64,000 bases of DNA, taken from positions 1,054,001 through 1,118,000 of the forward strand of contig JAJTUP010000010.1 of NCBI GenBank assembly GCA_021399435.1, given 5' to 3'. A program made the position numbers and the translations under genes. Under the pieces are notes generated by a model. The model did not search any database. It saw nothing but the letters and a program-made list of their open reading frames with translations, and was not told where the DNA came from. The DNA is from Diaporthe sp. PMI_573 (taxonomy: Eukaryota; Ascomycota; Sordariomycetes; Diaporthales; Diaporthaceae). Shown here in pieces: positions 1-12,021 of this stretch (position 1 is its first letter; the number at the start of each line of letters is the position of its first letter).

Positions 1-809
1 TCTTGCGGCGAGACCGTGCCGATGTTGGAGCTGTGCATGGAGCTGCCCAGGTCGAAGGCCGGGTTGGCCGGCGACGAGAATGCCGAGGCGGGTGCGCCGC
101 CCTCGAAGGCAGTGAAATCCTCAAAATCGAAGTCTGAAGGGCATTGTGAGCGTTGAGCTCCTGGACGGGGGAGCAGTCTCAGGATCTGGCTCTTACCTTG
201 GGCGTCCATTTTGAGGGATGTTGCCTGGTTACCGTTACTTTGTTGGTTGAACAGGGGGACAGGCGGTCGAAGCCGGGACTGATTCTGGTTCAAAGCAGCG
301 GTCGAGGATGGTGCAGAGGAAGCGTAGAAGTGGTGGTTCTGCGCGTTAAACCGATTGGGAATAGCCGGGGACGAAGCAGTGTGGCCCTGTGCCTGTGCCT
401 GAAGTATCTGTGCGACTCGCTGACGTTGCAGATCCTGGGGAAGATGCCAGGGGCTCTGGGGTTGTTGTTGCGGTGAGTTTCGCGGTGCAGTTCCTATGAC
501 GGAAGATTGGGAGGCAGGGCGGTTAGGGGGATGACGCTTCGGAGTGTCGAACAAGACGAAGTCCTGTTGTGGCGGCTGTAGATGCTGTAGTTGTTGCTGT
601 TGCGCGGGATGTGCCGGCAGGCTCTGTGAACTGGAGGGAAGCCATTTTGACTGGGAATCCGTGGTGAAGACTGGGGGGTCTTGGCCGGGAATGGTGGCGG
701 TGGGGAGAAGAGAACTTTGGCTGAAGCTATTCAGACTGAAGTTCAGATCGACCTTTTCAGGAAGAGCTGAGTGAGTGGAGATGTTGGGAAAGCTGGTGAA
801 GTCTGGAGA
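1..809 (-). CDS. cpc1: bZIP transcriptional activator, CPC1/GCN4 type (partial)
   Basis: Probable cross-pathway-control activator, the fungal GCN4 counterpart that induces amino-acid biosynthesis genes on starvation. On the minus strand an open frame runs from an acceptor at 810-811 (TTCAG) down to 197. A 63-bp intron (196-134, GTAAG..CAG with a GCTCAC branch) follows, and the frame continues to base 1. The visible protein is Gln/Pro-rich and includes PDFTSFPN, a Q-run, QQDFVLFDTP, FYASSAPSS, RPPVPLF, then MDAQDFDFEDFTAFEGG and MHSSNIGTVSPQ. These segments match what I remember of Sordariomycete CPC1 proteins. The bZIP domain would lie beyond base 1 and is not visible. The first coding exon with the ATG is not resolved; it should lie upstream of 811. 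Translation starting at the internal ATG (209) is an alternative. Two TGAGTCA boxes upstream fit autoregulation. Confidence 0.68.
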
Positions 810-1121
810 CTGAATTTTGACTGATTTGCACGGGGCAGGCCACGAGAGGGCTTGATTTAGAACATCTTGATGTCGTTGTCTCAAGGTGTTCTGGTGTGTG
901 TGTGTGTGATGGTTTGGGGTTGGGGAGAAAGAAGAGGGAAGGGGAAAAACGCGACGCCTGGGCTCGGGTGGCGGGTGGTTTTAAAAGCCTCAGGCAGACT
1001 GTTCCTACCCGCGCTGGCAGCCCAAAAATGTGTGCGCTGCCCCACCATTCTGCCATTCCGTCTCCCTTCCTCGCCCTCTGTACCTCCTTCTAGCGCTGCA
1101 GGGATCCCCAGTTTGCAAGTA

Positions 1122-1128
1122 TGAGTCA
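1122..1128. promoter_or_regulatory. GCN4/CPC1-type box TGAGTCA (proximal)
   Basis: This is a perfect palindromic-type TGASTCA heptamer about 310 bp upstream of the visible coding frame of the CPC1-like gene. GCN4/CPC1 proteins bind this sequence, and Neurospora cpc-1 is known to be self-regulated. Use here is inferred. Confidence 0.45.
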
Positions 1129-2059
1129 CAACCAGCGCCCTTTTCCAATTTGCTGAATCCACGCCCAGGTGTCCTTTGCTATTGCTGACAAAACCGGTGG
1201 TCCAGCTCTCTCTGCTAATGTATACATGCGCAGTACAATGCTCGACTTTGGCAAATAGCTCTGAGGGAGGAAAACGCCGTCAAGTGGGCTGATTTGAAAC
1301 AATCCGGTCTGGTTCTTGTTCTCGATGAGTGTTTCCCTCAAACCATGAACTCCACCGACATGATGGAGTCCTATGAGGAAGGACTTCAGACAGACGCGAG
1401 GCGTGTGAACCAGAGAAGGCGTAGGACTATCACTCGTTGCAGACGTCGCTTCCTTCAGTCCTCAGGAACCCAGCCCGCGCCTTGCCTGTTCGGGTCGCCG
1501 GCTTGGCCAGTGCGCAAATGCGCCTCGTTGCGATCCCACTCCAACGAAGGAGCTGCCTGGCTGCTGGCTTACACTTGTTGCTTGCAGGCTGTGGGATCTA
1601 ACAGATTGCATCTTGGCCGCTTAAGCCACTTGTCCTCAGCAGAACCCAGCAAGATCCGATCCGGCTGGTTTCACTGAACCGCCTTGTTTTGGGTGGTATA
1701 CGGCAAGAAACTTGCTGCCTGTGTGCGCATTGCGCGTTGTGCCTGGGCACCTGCTGCCTTCTCTTCTCGACGCTTGCGCACTCAATTGCGCGTTACGCTG
1801 CCCACAGCAAAGCTTACCGGAAACGGATCACGATGCCAGGCCGCAACAATCAATAGACGGGACCCGTCCAGGTGGACAATGGCCCACACCGACTGGTGCG
1901 GTCTCTGCTGCTGGTGTGCCTGGTGTCCTCAGTTCCCCACAAGTTACAACTCAATTCAATCGTGTGCCCTGAAACACAAAAATTACAAGAGCCACGATGA
2001 AGGGGCCCTACCCTTTACCCGCCGTCTGGGGCAGCAAATCAGCACGACGAATTGGATTA

Positions 2060-2066
2060 TGAGTCA
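2060..2066. promoter_or_regulatory. GCN4/CPC1-type box TGAGTCA (distal)
   Basis: A second perfect TGAGTCA heptamer in the same upstream region of the CPC1-like gene. Two exact copies in about 1 kb upstream of a predicted CPC1 gene suggest autoregulation, but either could occur by chance. Confidence 0.4.
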
Positions 2067-4271
2067 CTTTTCCCTGTTCGCGGCCGGAGAACTGCGAAAC
2101 ACGCAGCAGCGTAGCGGGAAGATGGGCGGAAAAGCAACCATGCGCATCTCATTCCCCGGATCGGCATTGGAGGAGGAATGATGGGGGGCTCGAGATTCCA
2201 AGAGTGCCATTTCCAACTCGTTTCGGTTGGTCGAAGCTGGTGCGACCGACCTAGCTGACCCAACCGACCAATCCCTCGGGCTCCTGCGAGAATTTGGCCT
2301 CGGGGCCTGGCTGGCCAGGCTGGCTTGGCCTCACTTAACCCTTCTTGTAGGCCTGAAGGGGGCATTTTCCGCGGCGAAGCAGGTCCCCCCATGACGAAAC
2401 TAATGCAAGCCAACTCTCTGTTTCTATCCACCTCATCTAAGTACATACGTACACGCCAGAGGACGGCGCAAAAAAGGACCACGCCAAAACATCCATAGTG
2501 TCCTCCCAGCTTCCCTCCGCCTCTGCCACTGCGCAGAGGCGCATACAAAGGACCGGGCCAACCAGACGCGCCATGTCTCCGCCTACCCCGGACCCGGCGC
2601 AACAACACCCACACACAAAGCACCTCTCTGTCAGCACTGCAGTAGGGCGGCGCATCACCAGCCACCCCGTGTCCACCAGACCAGCCAACCAGGCCAACAC
2701 ATTGGCCCGTCCATCGGGGGTAAAACGAAGGGCAAGAGGCACCCCCGACCAGAATGGCAAGTCCACGCCAAGGGGGCTCAGGCTCAGCCGCTGCCCCCAA
2801 TATATGAGGTCCAAATTGCAAAAGCAGGGCTAGCAACATTGGACCAACTCTTATGGTAGGGCCCAAGCCTGTCCACGAGTCCTCTTCACTGTCCCTCTAC
2901 TGGCGACTAGGACCGCACCACCGGGGGGGCTGCGTGTCCTGCACTGTTAGTGCCTGGCAGCCTGGTCCTCCCCTCCCTCCGCTGGAAGCGCAATCTCCGC
3001 CTTTTCGGGATTTCGAACACGACAGCAGGGGGGAGGGGGCCGACAGCTGGAACTAGTGTAAAGGACTGTTTTCTCACATGGATGCGCGATTACTAAAACG
3101 GCATGCGTGGGAGACTAGGAACCGGACGAAAGTTGTTACCCCTGCGACTCCCTGTGCAGCATGTTAGGATACTGTACTTGTAGATGAGATGCACAGTAAG
3201 CACGCGCGTGACCGGCCCCCATGGTCCCCCGAGGCTTCCGATTATTACTGTCCACTGCAATATTCCAGTTCCACACCAGCCGGGCGTTCAGTAATAATCG
3301 GCGTTTCCAGTCTCCCATGCCCGCTCATTCTCATGCAACGGGGTCTGTGTGTGGGAGCACAGAGAATTTGCGCGGGCCAAAACCCATCCAAATCCCGACG
3401 GGGTGCCGGATCTCGGAGCACGGCTTTCGCTCGGCATGCCTCATCCCTTCCGCTGCCGGAGCCGATGCGGCCCGTCGGTTATCAACAGGGCGCACAAGAC
3501 ATTTTGTAGTTGGTGGATGTGTTCCACGTAATTTCTGGCACTATACGGGCAGGATCCGTATCCTCATCGTATGGTCCTCTGGTGAGGTAGGTAGGAGGGT
3601 GGGTATGCTACGATGGGGATGGCTGAATGCTCGCTCATCTATCAGAGGCACCGCCATGTCAGGCTGGGCTGACCAGGATACGAGCAGCTCAACCCACACA
3701 TCGTATCTCTCATATCATTACAGACACGCAACATCAGACAGACACCCAGTCGGTCAACGCACGAGATAGAATGACATAAACATGAATGAATCGATTGATG
3801 AATTCCATATTCTTTTGACCATCCTTTCCGAAACCAGACCCTTAGCCCCTTGCCGATGCAAAGTTGACGCGGAAAAAAAAAAAGAGAAAACGCAAGAAAG
3901 GGAATAGAGCCAGCAATCAATCAGTAGTGATTTACATTCAACAAAGTAAAAAATCCCCGCCCGGCTTCAGGAAAATGTAATGAATCCCATGGGCAGGCAG
4001 GTAGGTAGGTAGGTGTAGCTACCGAATGCCCTGACTATTATCATCCAGCCTCCCATCAGTTCCAAGCCAGCCGACACAACGCACGCATGCAAGATGCAGC
4101 GGATCCACTCGCTCCTGCTCTCCCTCCCAAACTGTTTCACCCCTTGGCCCCTCTCCCGCGCCGTCTCCCGCGCCCTCTTTGACTCGGGTGAGTCCCCACT
4201 GTGTTGGGGAAGAGACTCAGAACGAACTCAAGACTAGTCGGGGGCGCGGGGGCATCGCCAGGACTGTCCCC

Positions 4272-7200
4272 CTAGGAAGCACCACCACGCTGCGGACCGC
4301 CGCCGCCACCACCCCGTGGCCTCTTGTTCTGCTGGCCCCCAGCCGGCGCGCCTCCCGCCTCAGCATCGTGAGGCCGTTTGTTACCCGGCTGGAAGTTCTG
4401 CGCCCCGGGGTTCAGGTTGGCTGCCTGCCCGCCGCTGGCGTTGCGGTTCTGGAAGCCCCCGCGCCCGCCGCCGCGCGGGTGTTGGTAGGTGCCGCCACGG
4501 CCGCCGCCTCGAGGCGCCCCGCCCCTGGACGGTACGGGGATGCCGGTCTTGACTTGCTGCTGGCCCTGCTGTGCCTGAGGTTGGTTCTGGTTCTGTTGGC
4601 CCTGAGGAGCCGCCTGCTGAGCCGCGGCCTGGGTGGGGTTGGCGGGCAACGACGACTGTTGGGCCGGTGCGAAGGGGTTGGCCGAGATCGCCGTCGGTTT
4701 CGCTGGTATTCCTGAGGAGAAAGGATTTGGCTGCGCCGCGGGCTGCTGGGTAGCAACAGCTACTGGGACAGGCTTCTGCGGAATGGCGCCATTGGCAGCC
4801 GCAGGAGGTTTGTTTTCGGACGCTACGATTGTGGGTGGTGCGCCTGAGATAATGTTAGCTTTTCTTGTATTACCGGCGGTTTGTGACAAATCGTCCAACG
4901 TACCGGTGCCGGTTGCTCCCGCCGTCTTGTCTGACGGCGCGGGCGAAGGAGCAGGCTTGACGGTCGCCGCTGGTGCAGGTGCTGGTGCCGGAGCTGGTGC
5001 TGATGCTGGAGCTGGTGGAGGCTTTGCGACCTTGGCCTCCTCCCACACCTCACCGACACCACGCTCGGGGGTCTCCTTGGCAGCGGTCTCAACAACGTTG
5101 AGTTTCGCTGCCGCTCCCCTGAACTTGTTCTCAGCCATGTTAATCCTGAGTGTCGACTTCTTCGACGCCATGAGACCCGCCTGCTCCCTAGCAGCCGCGA
5201 TCTTGGCCTCGTGATCCGCCTTCAGGGCCTGTTCTGTCTCGTCCTTGACCTTCTTGGTCTCAATCTCCACCTTCTTCTTCAGGTTACTGGAGATGATGCT
5301 CTTGATAGTGGCGTTCTCGCTAACAACCCTACGAGTGTCGGCATCATTGAGTTTCGAGAAGTCCGCGACGAGGAACGCTGAGAGCTCCGTAGTTGGTGTC
5401 TGCGGTGGTTGCTGAGCTGCTTGCTTGGTCGGTGTCGCTGCAACCGAGTCGGGTGGAGCGGTCGGATTGCTCGCCACCTTGTTCTCGGCCTCCCATATGG
5501 CCCGCTCTTGTTGGAGCCTCAATTCGTACTCGCCTTGCAGCTTCTCCTTTTCCTTTATGAGCTCAGCTTGGTTCTTAGCCTTGTCTTCAGCCAACTTCTT
5601 GTTGAGCGCTTCCCTCATCTTCTGAGATCGACTGTCGACAATCGCCTTCTGGTTCGATTCGTACTCAGACACCTTCGAATTGAGTTCGGCCACCTCGGCC
5701 TCCAGCTCCGTAACTCTCTGCTCAGCCTGCGCCAGCTTCTGTTCTAGTTCAGCACGCTCTGCGTCAGATGTAACTGCTGGGGCTGGTTGGGCCTGTGCGA
5801 CACCACCAGTCTGCGTGGTCTCTGTCTCTGCCGGTGGGGCTGCCTCTGGCGCTGGCGCTGGCGCTGGCGCTGGCTGTAACGCTGCTTCAGCAGGCGCCTG
5901 GGATCCAACTTGCGCACGAGCTGCGTCACGGTCTTGCACAGTCGTGGCCAATTCTGAACGCAGCCTTTCGACCTCCTGGTCGGCCGCGGTCTTGGCCCCA
6001 TTAGCAGCAGCCAGCTGTTGCTGTGCATTCTCAAGTTGCTGCTGCACTTGGACGAGCTGTTCCGAAGAGACCGCCTCGGAGGGGACCTCGGCAGGAGGTT
6101 CTTTCGTGCTGCTGCTGGCAGACTCGAGTTGCTGTTGAGCTTCGCTGAGCCTCTGCTCCAAGACAGATTTCTCTTGGTCAAGGGCATTCTTTTCTTGAAC
6201 AGCCGTGTCGAGTTGGGACTGGAGCGAGGTCAGCCGTTGGTTGGTCTCGTCCAGTTGCATTTGCAGCTGTGCTTTCTCTGCGTTCAACTCGGCAATCTTG
6301 GTGCTGTTTTCCCTGTTCTTGGTCTTGGCCTGCTCGATGATCTTCCCACGCGCTGCTGCCCAGTTGCTCTTTTCCGTCTCCAAAGTCGTCTCAAGCTCGG
6401 TGATCCTGGTCTTTAGGGGCTCTTCAGCCTGCTTCGACGCATCGCGTTCGGCCTCGAGCTCAGACACCTTCTCCTTCATCTGCTCCAACTCGGCAGGGTC
6501 CACGCGTCCATGCTTGGTGACAATGCTCTCCACACGCTTCTGCCAGTGGTCTCGGTCGTCGGTGAGCTGCTTCAGTTCTTCCTGCAAGAACTCCTTGTTG
6601 CCTTCGAGCTCGGATATGCTGGTCTTGAGAGGTTCTATTGTGGCCTCCAGCTCCTTGATCTTGGTGTTCCTTTGCTCTAGTTGACGTTCAATCCGCTTGT
6701 TTTCGCTTCGTAAGGTGCTGTTGCTCTCTCTTATCAGGTTGAGCTCATTCAGCTTGTTCATCAACTCTTCATGCGATTTGCTTGTACTGGTGTCGTTCCT
6801 GGCCACGCGCTCCTGCTCCAGCTTCAACTGGTACTCTTCGAGCTGTGCCTGCTTGGCATCGACCTGCTGCTGCAGACGCTCGGCCTCGCGGTTCTTGAGG
6901 TTGTATTGAACCTCGAGGATCTCCTTCTCACGGTGCAAGTACCTGTTGAGTTCCGTTAGGCGCTCAACGTCTGAGCCAGGAGCAGAGTTGATTGTATCAT
7001 CTGTGGCCTCAATAAAGGCGGTGCGGTTCTCCTTGATGGCGGCGATCTGTGACGTGAAGCTGTGCAGCTGTTCCTGCAGGAGCTTGTTCTGTTGGTCGGT
7101 CTCTTGTCGTCTCTCCTTCAGATCAGAGATCTCTTGTCGTAGTTGCTGCTCCCGCTCAGCGAAAGACCTCTTATTGTCATCGAGCGTGTGCTTGGCAGAT

Positions 7201-10200
7201 TCGGCCTCGGCCTTGAGCGACGCCGAGTTGGTCTTCAACTGGTTGTGCTGAGCACGAAGGGCTTGCAATGCCTTCGCAGCCTCCGCGTGCTTCACCAATT
7301 CCGTTTCATAATCTTGCTGGGCCTTCTTCGCAATGTCCGCCTGAGCCCGGAGATCTTGCTGGTGGTACTTGGCCCGCTCCTTAAGTCGCTCGGCTTCCTC
7401 CTTGAGTCGTGAGATTTCTTCCTCCAGGATGCGCTTTTCTTCCTCGGCCTTGCGGCTGGCCTCCGTCTGAGAGTCTCGGATGGAGGACAGCTCGTTATTA
7501 GAATTGCTGAGCTCCACGGAGATGTTTTCGACGCGTTGTTGAAGCTCCTTGATCTGGGCGTCCTTGGCTCCAAGTTCTGCCTCCATCTGCTCCCGGAACT
7601 GCTCTTGGACTGCGTTGTTCTGAGCGAGATCCTCTTCAGCAGCCTGGGCAATCTCCTTGTACTGCTCAGTCTGTGACCTGGCAGATTCCAGGTGTGTGGT
7701 CGCCAGATCTAGATCCCTCTTGAGATCGGAGATCTCATTGACCAGCTCGTCGATCTGAGCCTCGGTTTCTGCATCCGCCGATCGAGGCTCATTGGCTGTG
7801 CCGGGTCTGGGAGTTGGCCTAGGCTGTAAGCGTTCGGCCTTCTCCTGGGCATTGCGAAGCTCAATAGTGAGTTCGTCAACACGAGCTTGCAGGTGGTCTC
7901 TGCTGGTCTTAGCAGCCACAAGTTCCTCCTTGGCCGAGTTGAGGCTGCTCAGGAGCTCGTCGACCCGCTGTTGGTGCTGCTGGGTCTCGAAGTCCTTGCG
8001 CTGTTGAAGCCTCCTGCTCTCCTCGATTTCATTGTCAAGGTTGCGCTGTTTCGAGGTCAACTCCGTCTTCAATGATTGGATCTGTTCGTTGAGACTTCGC
8101 CGAGTCTCCTTGTCGGATGTGTCCTTCTCGTTCAGTAGTGTTTGGTTTTGAGTCAGGAGGTTGCTGAGGGTAGCTTTGTCCTTCGAAAGCTCTTCGTTGT
8201 CCTTGAGTAGACGGTCACGGATGCTGGTGAAGAGCGCCTTCTCTGCCTCCAGGTTCGAGGCTTTGCTCTGGACACTGTCCAGCAACGCCTTTGTTTCAAT
8301 GAGGTCTGAAGCTAGTTGCTGGCTTCGCAGATCATGCTTCGCTGCGGCTTCCGAGAGGCTCTGGTTTCGCTTCTGCAGCTCCGATTTCTCGTTTTGCATC
8401 GCTTCACAGTTGCCCTGGAGCATGGCATAACGTTCAGATGCTAGTTCGAGCTGGCTACGAATGCGCACAACCTCGCTCTGCAGAGAGGACTTTTCGGCCG
8501 AAAGCCTATCGATATGCTCACGCATAGCTTTGCGATCGGTGCTGAATTCGTTCTGTTGCGTATCGAGTCTTGCTTGCATCTCGCGGATTGCTGACATCGC
8601 TTCGGCTTCATCGACGTTGGAGCCCTGTTCAATGCTGGCGAGCACTTCACGTTGGCTGCCTTCGGCGTCGTTGGCATCACTAACCCTAGCCCTCTGTCCT
8701 TCTGCCATACGTCGGAACATGTCCCGCTCTTGCATATGAGACTTCATACGGACGGTCATGGACTTGATCTCATCCTGCAGACGAGCGCAAGTCTCACGCA
8801 AGGAGACAAGCTCGTTCTCATTGTCCAGAGCCTGCTGTTTGGCAGCCTGTGCTTCGTCGTTCTCCATCTTGTCTGCGAGCTCCCGGGTGATCCTGAGCAG
8901 CTCCTCGTTCTTGGCTTGCAGTTCGTGGATGTCCTTGAATGCGACAAACTTCTCCGTGATGAAGCGATGAGTGTCTGACAGGTCGTCTAGTGCACCTGGG
9001 GCAACCTCGCCTCTCTGCAACTGGTCGAATTTGATCACCTCTTCTTGCGTAAGTTGGTCAAGGCCCTTCTCTTGTGCCTGCAGGTTAAAGACCAGCAATT
9101 GGATCTGGACGCCAAGGTCTCGCAACTGGGCTCGAAGGATGTTGGCCTCGGATTGAGCGGTGCCCAAGGCAGCCTCGGCCTTTCGAGCCGCCTTCTTCGC
9201 GAGATCGCGCTCCTGGAAACTCTCGTCTGCCAACTGTGTCATCTGGATGTTTTCGCTGCGCAGCTTCTCGATCTCTGCCGCGAGCCCGTTGAACTCAGGA
9301 GCCTTGGCCTCAAGAACGGCCATGGTCTCGTCCAGCTCCTGGACCAGCTGCTGGTTCCGCTTCTTCACGTTGATGAGCTCTGATTTGACCTTCCACAGCT
9401 CGTCGATGGCCTGCGTCATGTTCTTGCCCCTGATCGACCCGGGTGTGCCAAATGGCGAGCCAGCCCTGAGGTGGCCATTTGCGACAGGAGTTGAGGGACG
9501 GGATCCTCCGAACCCAAATTGTGACTGAGCTGGAGGGGCGGCCTGCAGTTGGCTGATCTCTTGTTCCAGCTCTTGCGCCCGCTCGAAAGCCTTTTGGTGC
9601 TCTGCCTTCTCCTCCTCGAGCTGCTTCTCGACGCGCATCTTCTGGACCGCGAAATCGTCCTGGACCTTCTCAAGCCTGTTCTCAACCTCCCTGAGCCTCT
9701 CCCTGCTGGTCTCGGCCTGCTGGACTTGTAGGTCGGCAAGACGTCTCGACGCCTCGAGCTCCTGGTTGAAGCTCTCCTCGGTGCGCGCGGCAGCTTCTTT
9801 CAGCTGCTGTATCTTTGTGAGAGCGTCATCGGCCTTTCTCTGTGCGTCGTCTAGTCGAGATCGGAGTTGTTGCTCGCCGCGAGTCAAAGATTCGATGGTG
9901 GATTGCTGCTCGTCGGTGAGTCGTTCCAGTTCCGCGATTCGCGCGCCCTTCTCCTTGCGATACTTGAGGGCCTCCTCTCGCTTGGTCTTCAGTTCTTGCT
10001 CGAACGACTCGTTGTTCCTCTTGAGGAGCGCAATCTCCTGCGCCAAGTTCTGCTCGCGCCATTTCGCGCTGTTCGCAGCAGCCTTCTCGGCCTGCACAGA
10101 CTGTTGGAGCTCGGCGACCTGCTTGCTGAGTTCGTGGTTCTTCTGTTGAAGCTTCTGCAGGTCGGTCAATAGCTCCGAGTTCGCGGAGTTCTTTGCGTCA

Positions 10201-10723
10201 ACGGCAGCGACGGTGTCCCGGTTCGACTGTTCGAGCGACTTGATGCGCGCGTTCAGGTTCTCGATCTCGGAAAGGCTTCCGCCACTCGAAGACTGCAGCT
10301 GCTGGAGCTCGGACTCCAGCCCTTGGCGGGTGGATTCTGCATGATGCCACGACGCGTTAGTGCCAGCCCCAGAGCCTGTCGCATACAGACTCAGCACCTC
10401 CATGTCGATGTTTGTAGTAGCGTACCTTCTTGCTGTAGTTTCTTGCGTATCTCCTCTGCGTCCTTCAGGGCCTTGTCGGCGGTGGACTTGAAGGACTGGC
10501 AGCGCGACTCGGCGCTGCGAACGGCATTCTCGAGCTCGATGTCGACCTGCAGCTTCTCTGCGTAGAGGTTGTCGAACTCGTGTGCCTTTGCGGCGACTGC
10601 CTGCAGGACGGCTCTGACGAGGTCAGCGGTGGGTTGGGCGGCGGCTGTCTCGAGGGTGTTTTCAGGCACGCCGAGATGGGTTGACAGGTAGCCAAAGTCG
10701 ACAGCTACTTCGGCAGCTGCCAT
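4272..10723 (-). CDS. MLP1: Nuclear basket protein TPR/MLP1 homologue
   Basis: A 2120-residue nuclear pore basket filament protein of the Mlp1/Mlp2/TPR family, which tethers mRNA export and surveillance factors at the inner face of the pore. There are two exons: 10723-10426 (ATG at 10723; starts MAAAEVAVDFGYLSTHLGV) and 10336-4272. They are joined across an 89-bp intron with GTACGC donor, CACTAAC branch and GCAG acceptor; the junction reads QQE-EST and the total length is in frame. The early segment (ADLVRAVLQAVAAKAHEFDNLYAEKL) is characteristic of fungal TPR. Heptad-rich coiled coil runs from about residue 40 to about 1590, with a further short coil near 1620-1700. The tail is disordered: PAPAPAP runs, then RGG-type repeats near 2050 and two KRP-containing basic patches near 2090 and 2108 that could act in nuclear import. 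The length matches the family (about 1900-2400). Confidence 0.93.
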
Positions 10724-11075
10724 CCTTGCTGCTTGGTCAGTTGTCGGACGTGACCATGGAGGGTTGAGGCAGCAGTAGCAGAATCGAAAATGGCGTTTCA
10801 AGGAGTGATTTGCGTGGTGCTGGCAGTCGCAGGCTGAGGAAAGGGCGGACTGCGCTGCGGGTGTGTTTTTTCGGGTTGGTGGTGTTGTTGTTGATGTTTC
10901 CGGAAAAGAAGCACGGGCTACGCTAAGCTGCCATACGACCAGGTAGGGGGCGTCTGGAGGTGGGTCAGCCGCCCCCAAAAGCCCAGCTGAGGACCCGCTT
11001 TTAGCCAGCCAGCTAGCTACCTGGGTAGCAGCCAGGGTAGAGCCAGCCAGCGTCTAGTATAGCTTCCAACCCCCC
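10724..11075. other. Promoter/5' leader region of the TPR gene
   Basis: Divergent upstream region without a supported gene. The open frame continues upstream of the TPR ATG on the minus strand, but the composition changes abruptly and the family's N terminus starts at the chosen Met. CCAGC-rich direct repeats lie at 10999-11052. Confidence 0.4.
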
Positions 11076-11424
11076 ATGGGACAACCTCTCATGGGACAAC
11101 CTCCTATGGGACAACCTTATAATAGGATACCCTCCTACCCTTCTATGGGATACTCTCCCATGAGATACTTTCCTATGAGATACCATCCTACCCTCTTGCA
11201 GGACAACCTCCTCTAGAATAGCCTCCCTTAGGAAAACCTCCTATAGGACAACCTTGTATAGGATACTCTCTTATGGGATATCCTCCTACCCTTCTAACCT
11301 TCTATAGGACACTCTCCTATGAGATACCATCCTACCCTCTTACAAGACAACCTCCTCTAGAATAGCCTCCCTCAGGAAAACCTCTCATGGAACAACCTTC
11401 TACAGAACAATTTCCTGCGGGATA
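11076..11424. repeat. Degenerate 15-bp tandem repeat with about 144-bp higher-order period
   Basis: About 22 imperfect units follow the pattern ATRGGAYAMYCTYCT, some with 8-16 bp insertions such as ACCCTTCT or ACCCTCTT. A longer block recurs: CCTATGAGATACC starts at 11172 and again at 11316, followed both times by the same order of unit variants, giving a 144-bp period. In the + frame from 11076 the first units read as pentapeptides (MGQPL, MGQPP, MGQPY, then MGYSP- and MRYFP-like) before TAG at 11214. No gene model covers it and no promoter was recognised. It lies between the TPR gene and the downstream end of the 12-kb gene. Confidence 0.85.
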
Positions 11425-12021
11425 CAAGCACAGGGTAAGCAAGCCATAGGGGCTCCGCAATAACGTTTTCATGATTTCTGAATGTGGCTGTGTTGCTGCA
11501 ATAATGTATGTGCTACTACCGGTTTAATAGTGGGTGGTTTCCTTTGTTCTCAAGCACGCAAATCCTCCATTAGCAGATTTGACGACGGACACCCGAGCCT
11601 TCACGTCCGTCCAGACTTTTGATGGGATGGTTTCATTCCCACGATGCCTCATGCAAATGGCTATCTGAAATGCAACCATACCCCATTAGCGGTGTCATAG
11701 TCGCCATACACTTAAAAAGCAATATCGACAAGCAAGAATCGATCCTGGCGATCAGTGAAGAACAAGGCGTCGTCTCCGTTCGGGAAAGCTGATCTTCATG
11801 CAGACATCACATCATCCACGACCGAGGGCGTACTTGGTAGAGGTAGGACATGCTCTGCCCGTGGACCATTCCTCAAACAGGTTGAATTGTACATATTAGA
11901 ATTACATTATGTGATTATTAGAATCCATCATGCCCAACGCCTTCGCTCTCTAGAACACACCAAGTAACTCATCCTTATTCCATACACACATATTCTTACA
12001 AAAGTCTCTTGACAATCACCC
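11425..12021. other. Intergenic, 3' flank of the gene at 12022
   Basis: No supported gene. The sequence becomes AT-richer towards 12000. The short open frames present have no recognisable content. The stretch just below 12022 is probably 3' UTR of the minus-strand gene. Confidence 0.4.

Larger units (their letters stand above)
810..4271. other. Intergenic: long upstream/leader region of cpc1 and 3' flank of the TPR gene
   Basis: No supported gene. The part nearest 810 must hold the missing first exon and leader of the CPC1-like gene. It includes a minimal ATG-TTC-TAA reading frame on the minus strand (865-857) and a GT/CA run near 896-912. The minus-strand open frame at 2057-2866 has no protein-like composition. 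A short TAGG-repeat lies at about 3990-4013. The last 150-250 bases before 4272 are probably 3' UTR of the TPR gene. Confidence 0.5.

Noticed and set aside
757..1056. 99-codon minus-strand frame starting MAEWWGSAH
   Set aside because: Runs in a different frame into the visible CPC1 coding exon; at most an upstream reading frame, and not supported as a gene.
2057..2866. 269-codon open frame on the minus strand
   Set aside because: Composition is erratic (Gly/Arg/Trp-rich), with no family motif, no splice context and overlapping open frames on the other strand; it is probably leader or intergenic DNA.
10337..10403. Apparent TPR start MEVLSLYATGSG
   Set aside because: Translation of the first intron; the real N terminus is in the exon at 10426-10723.
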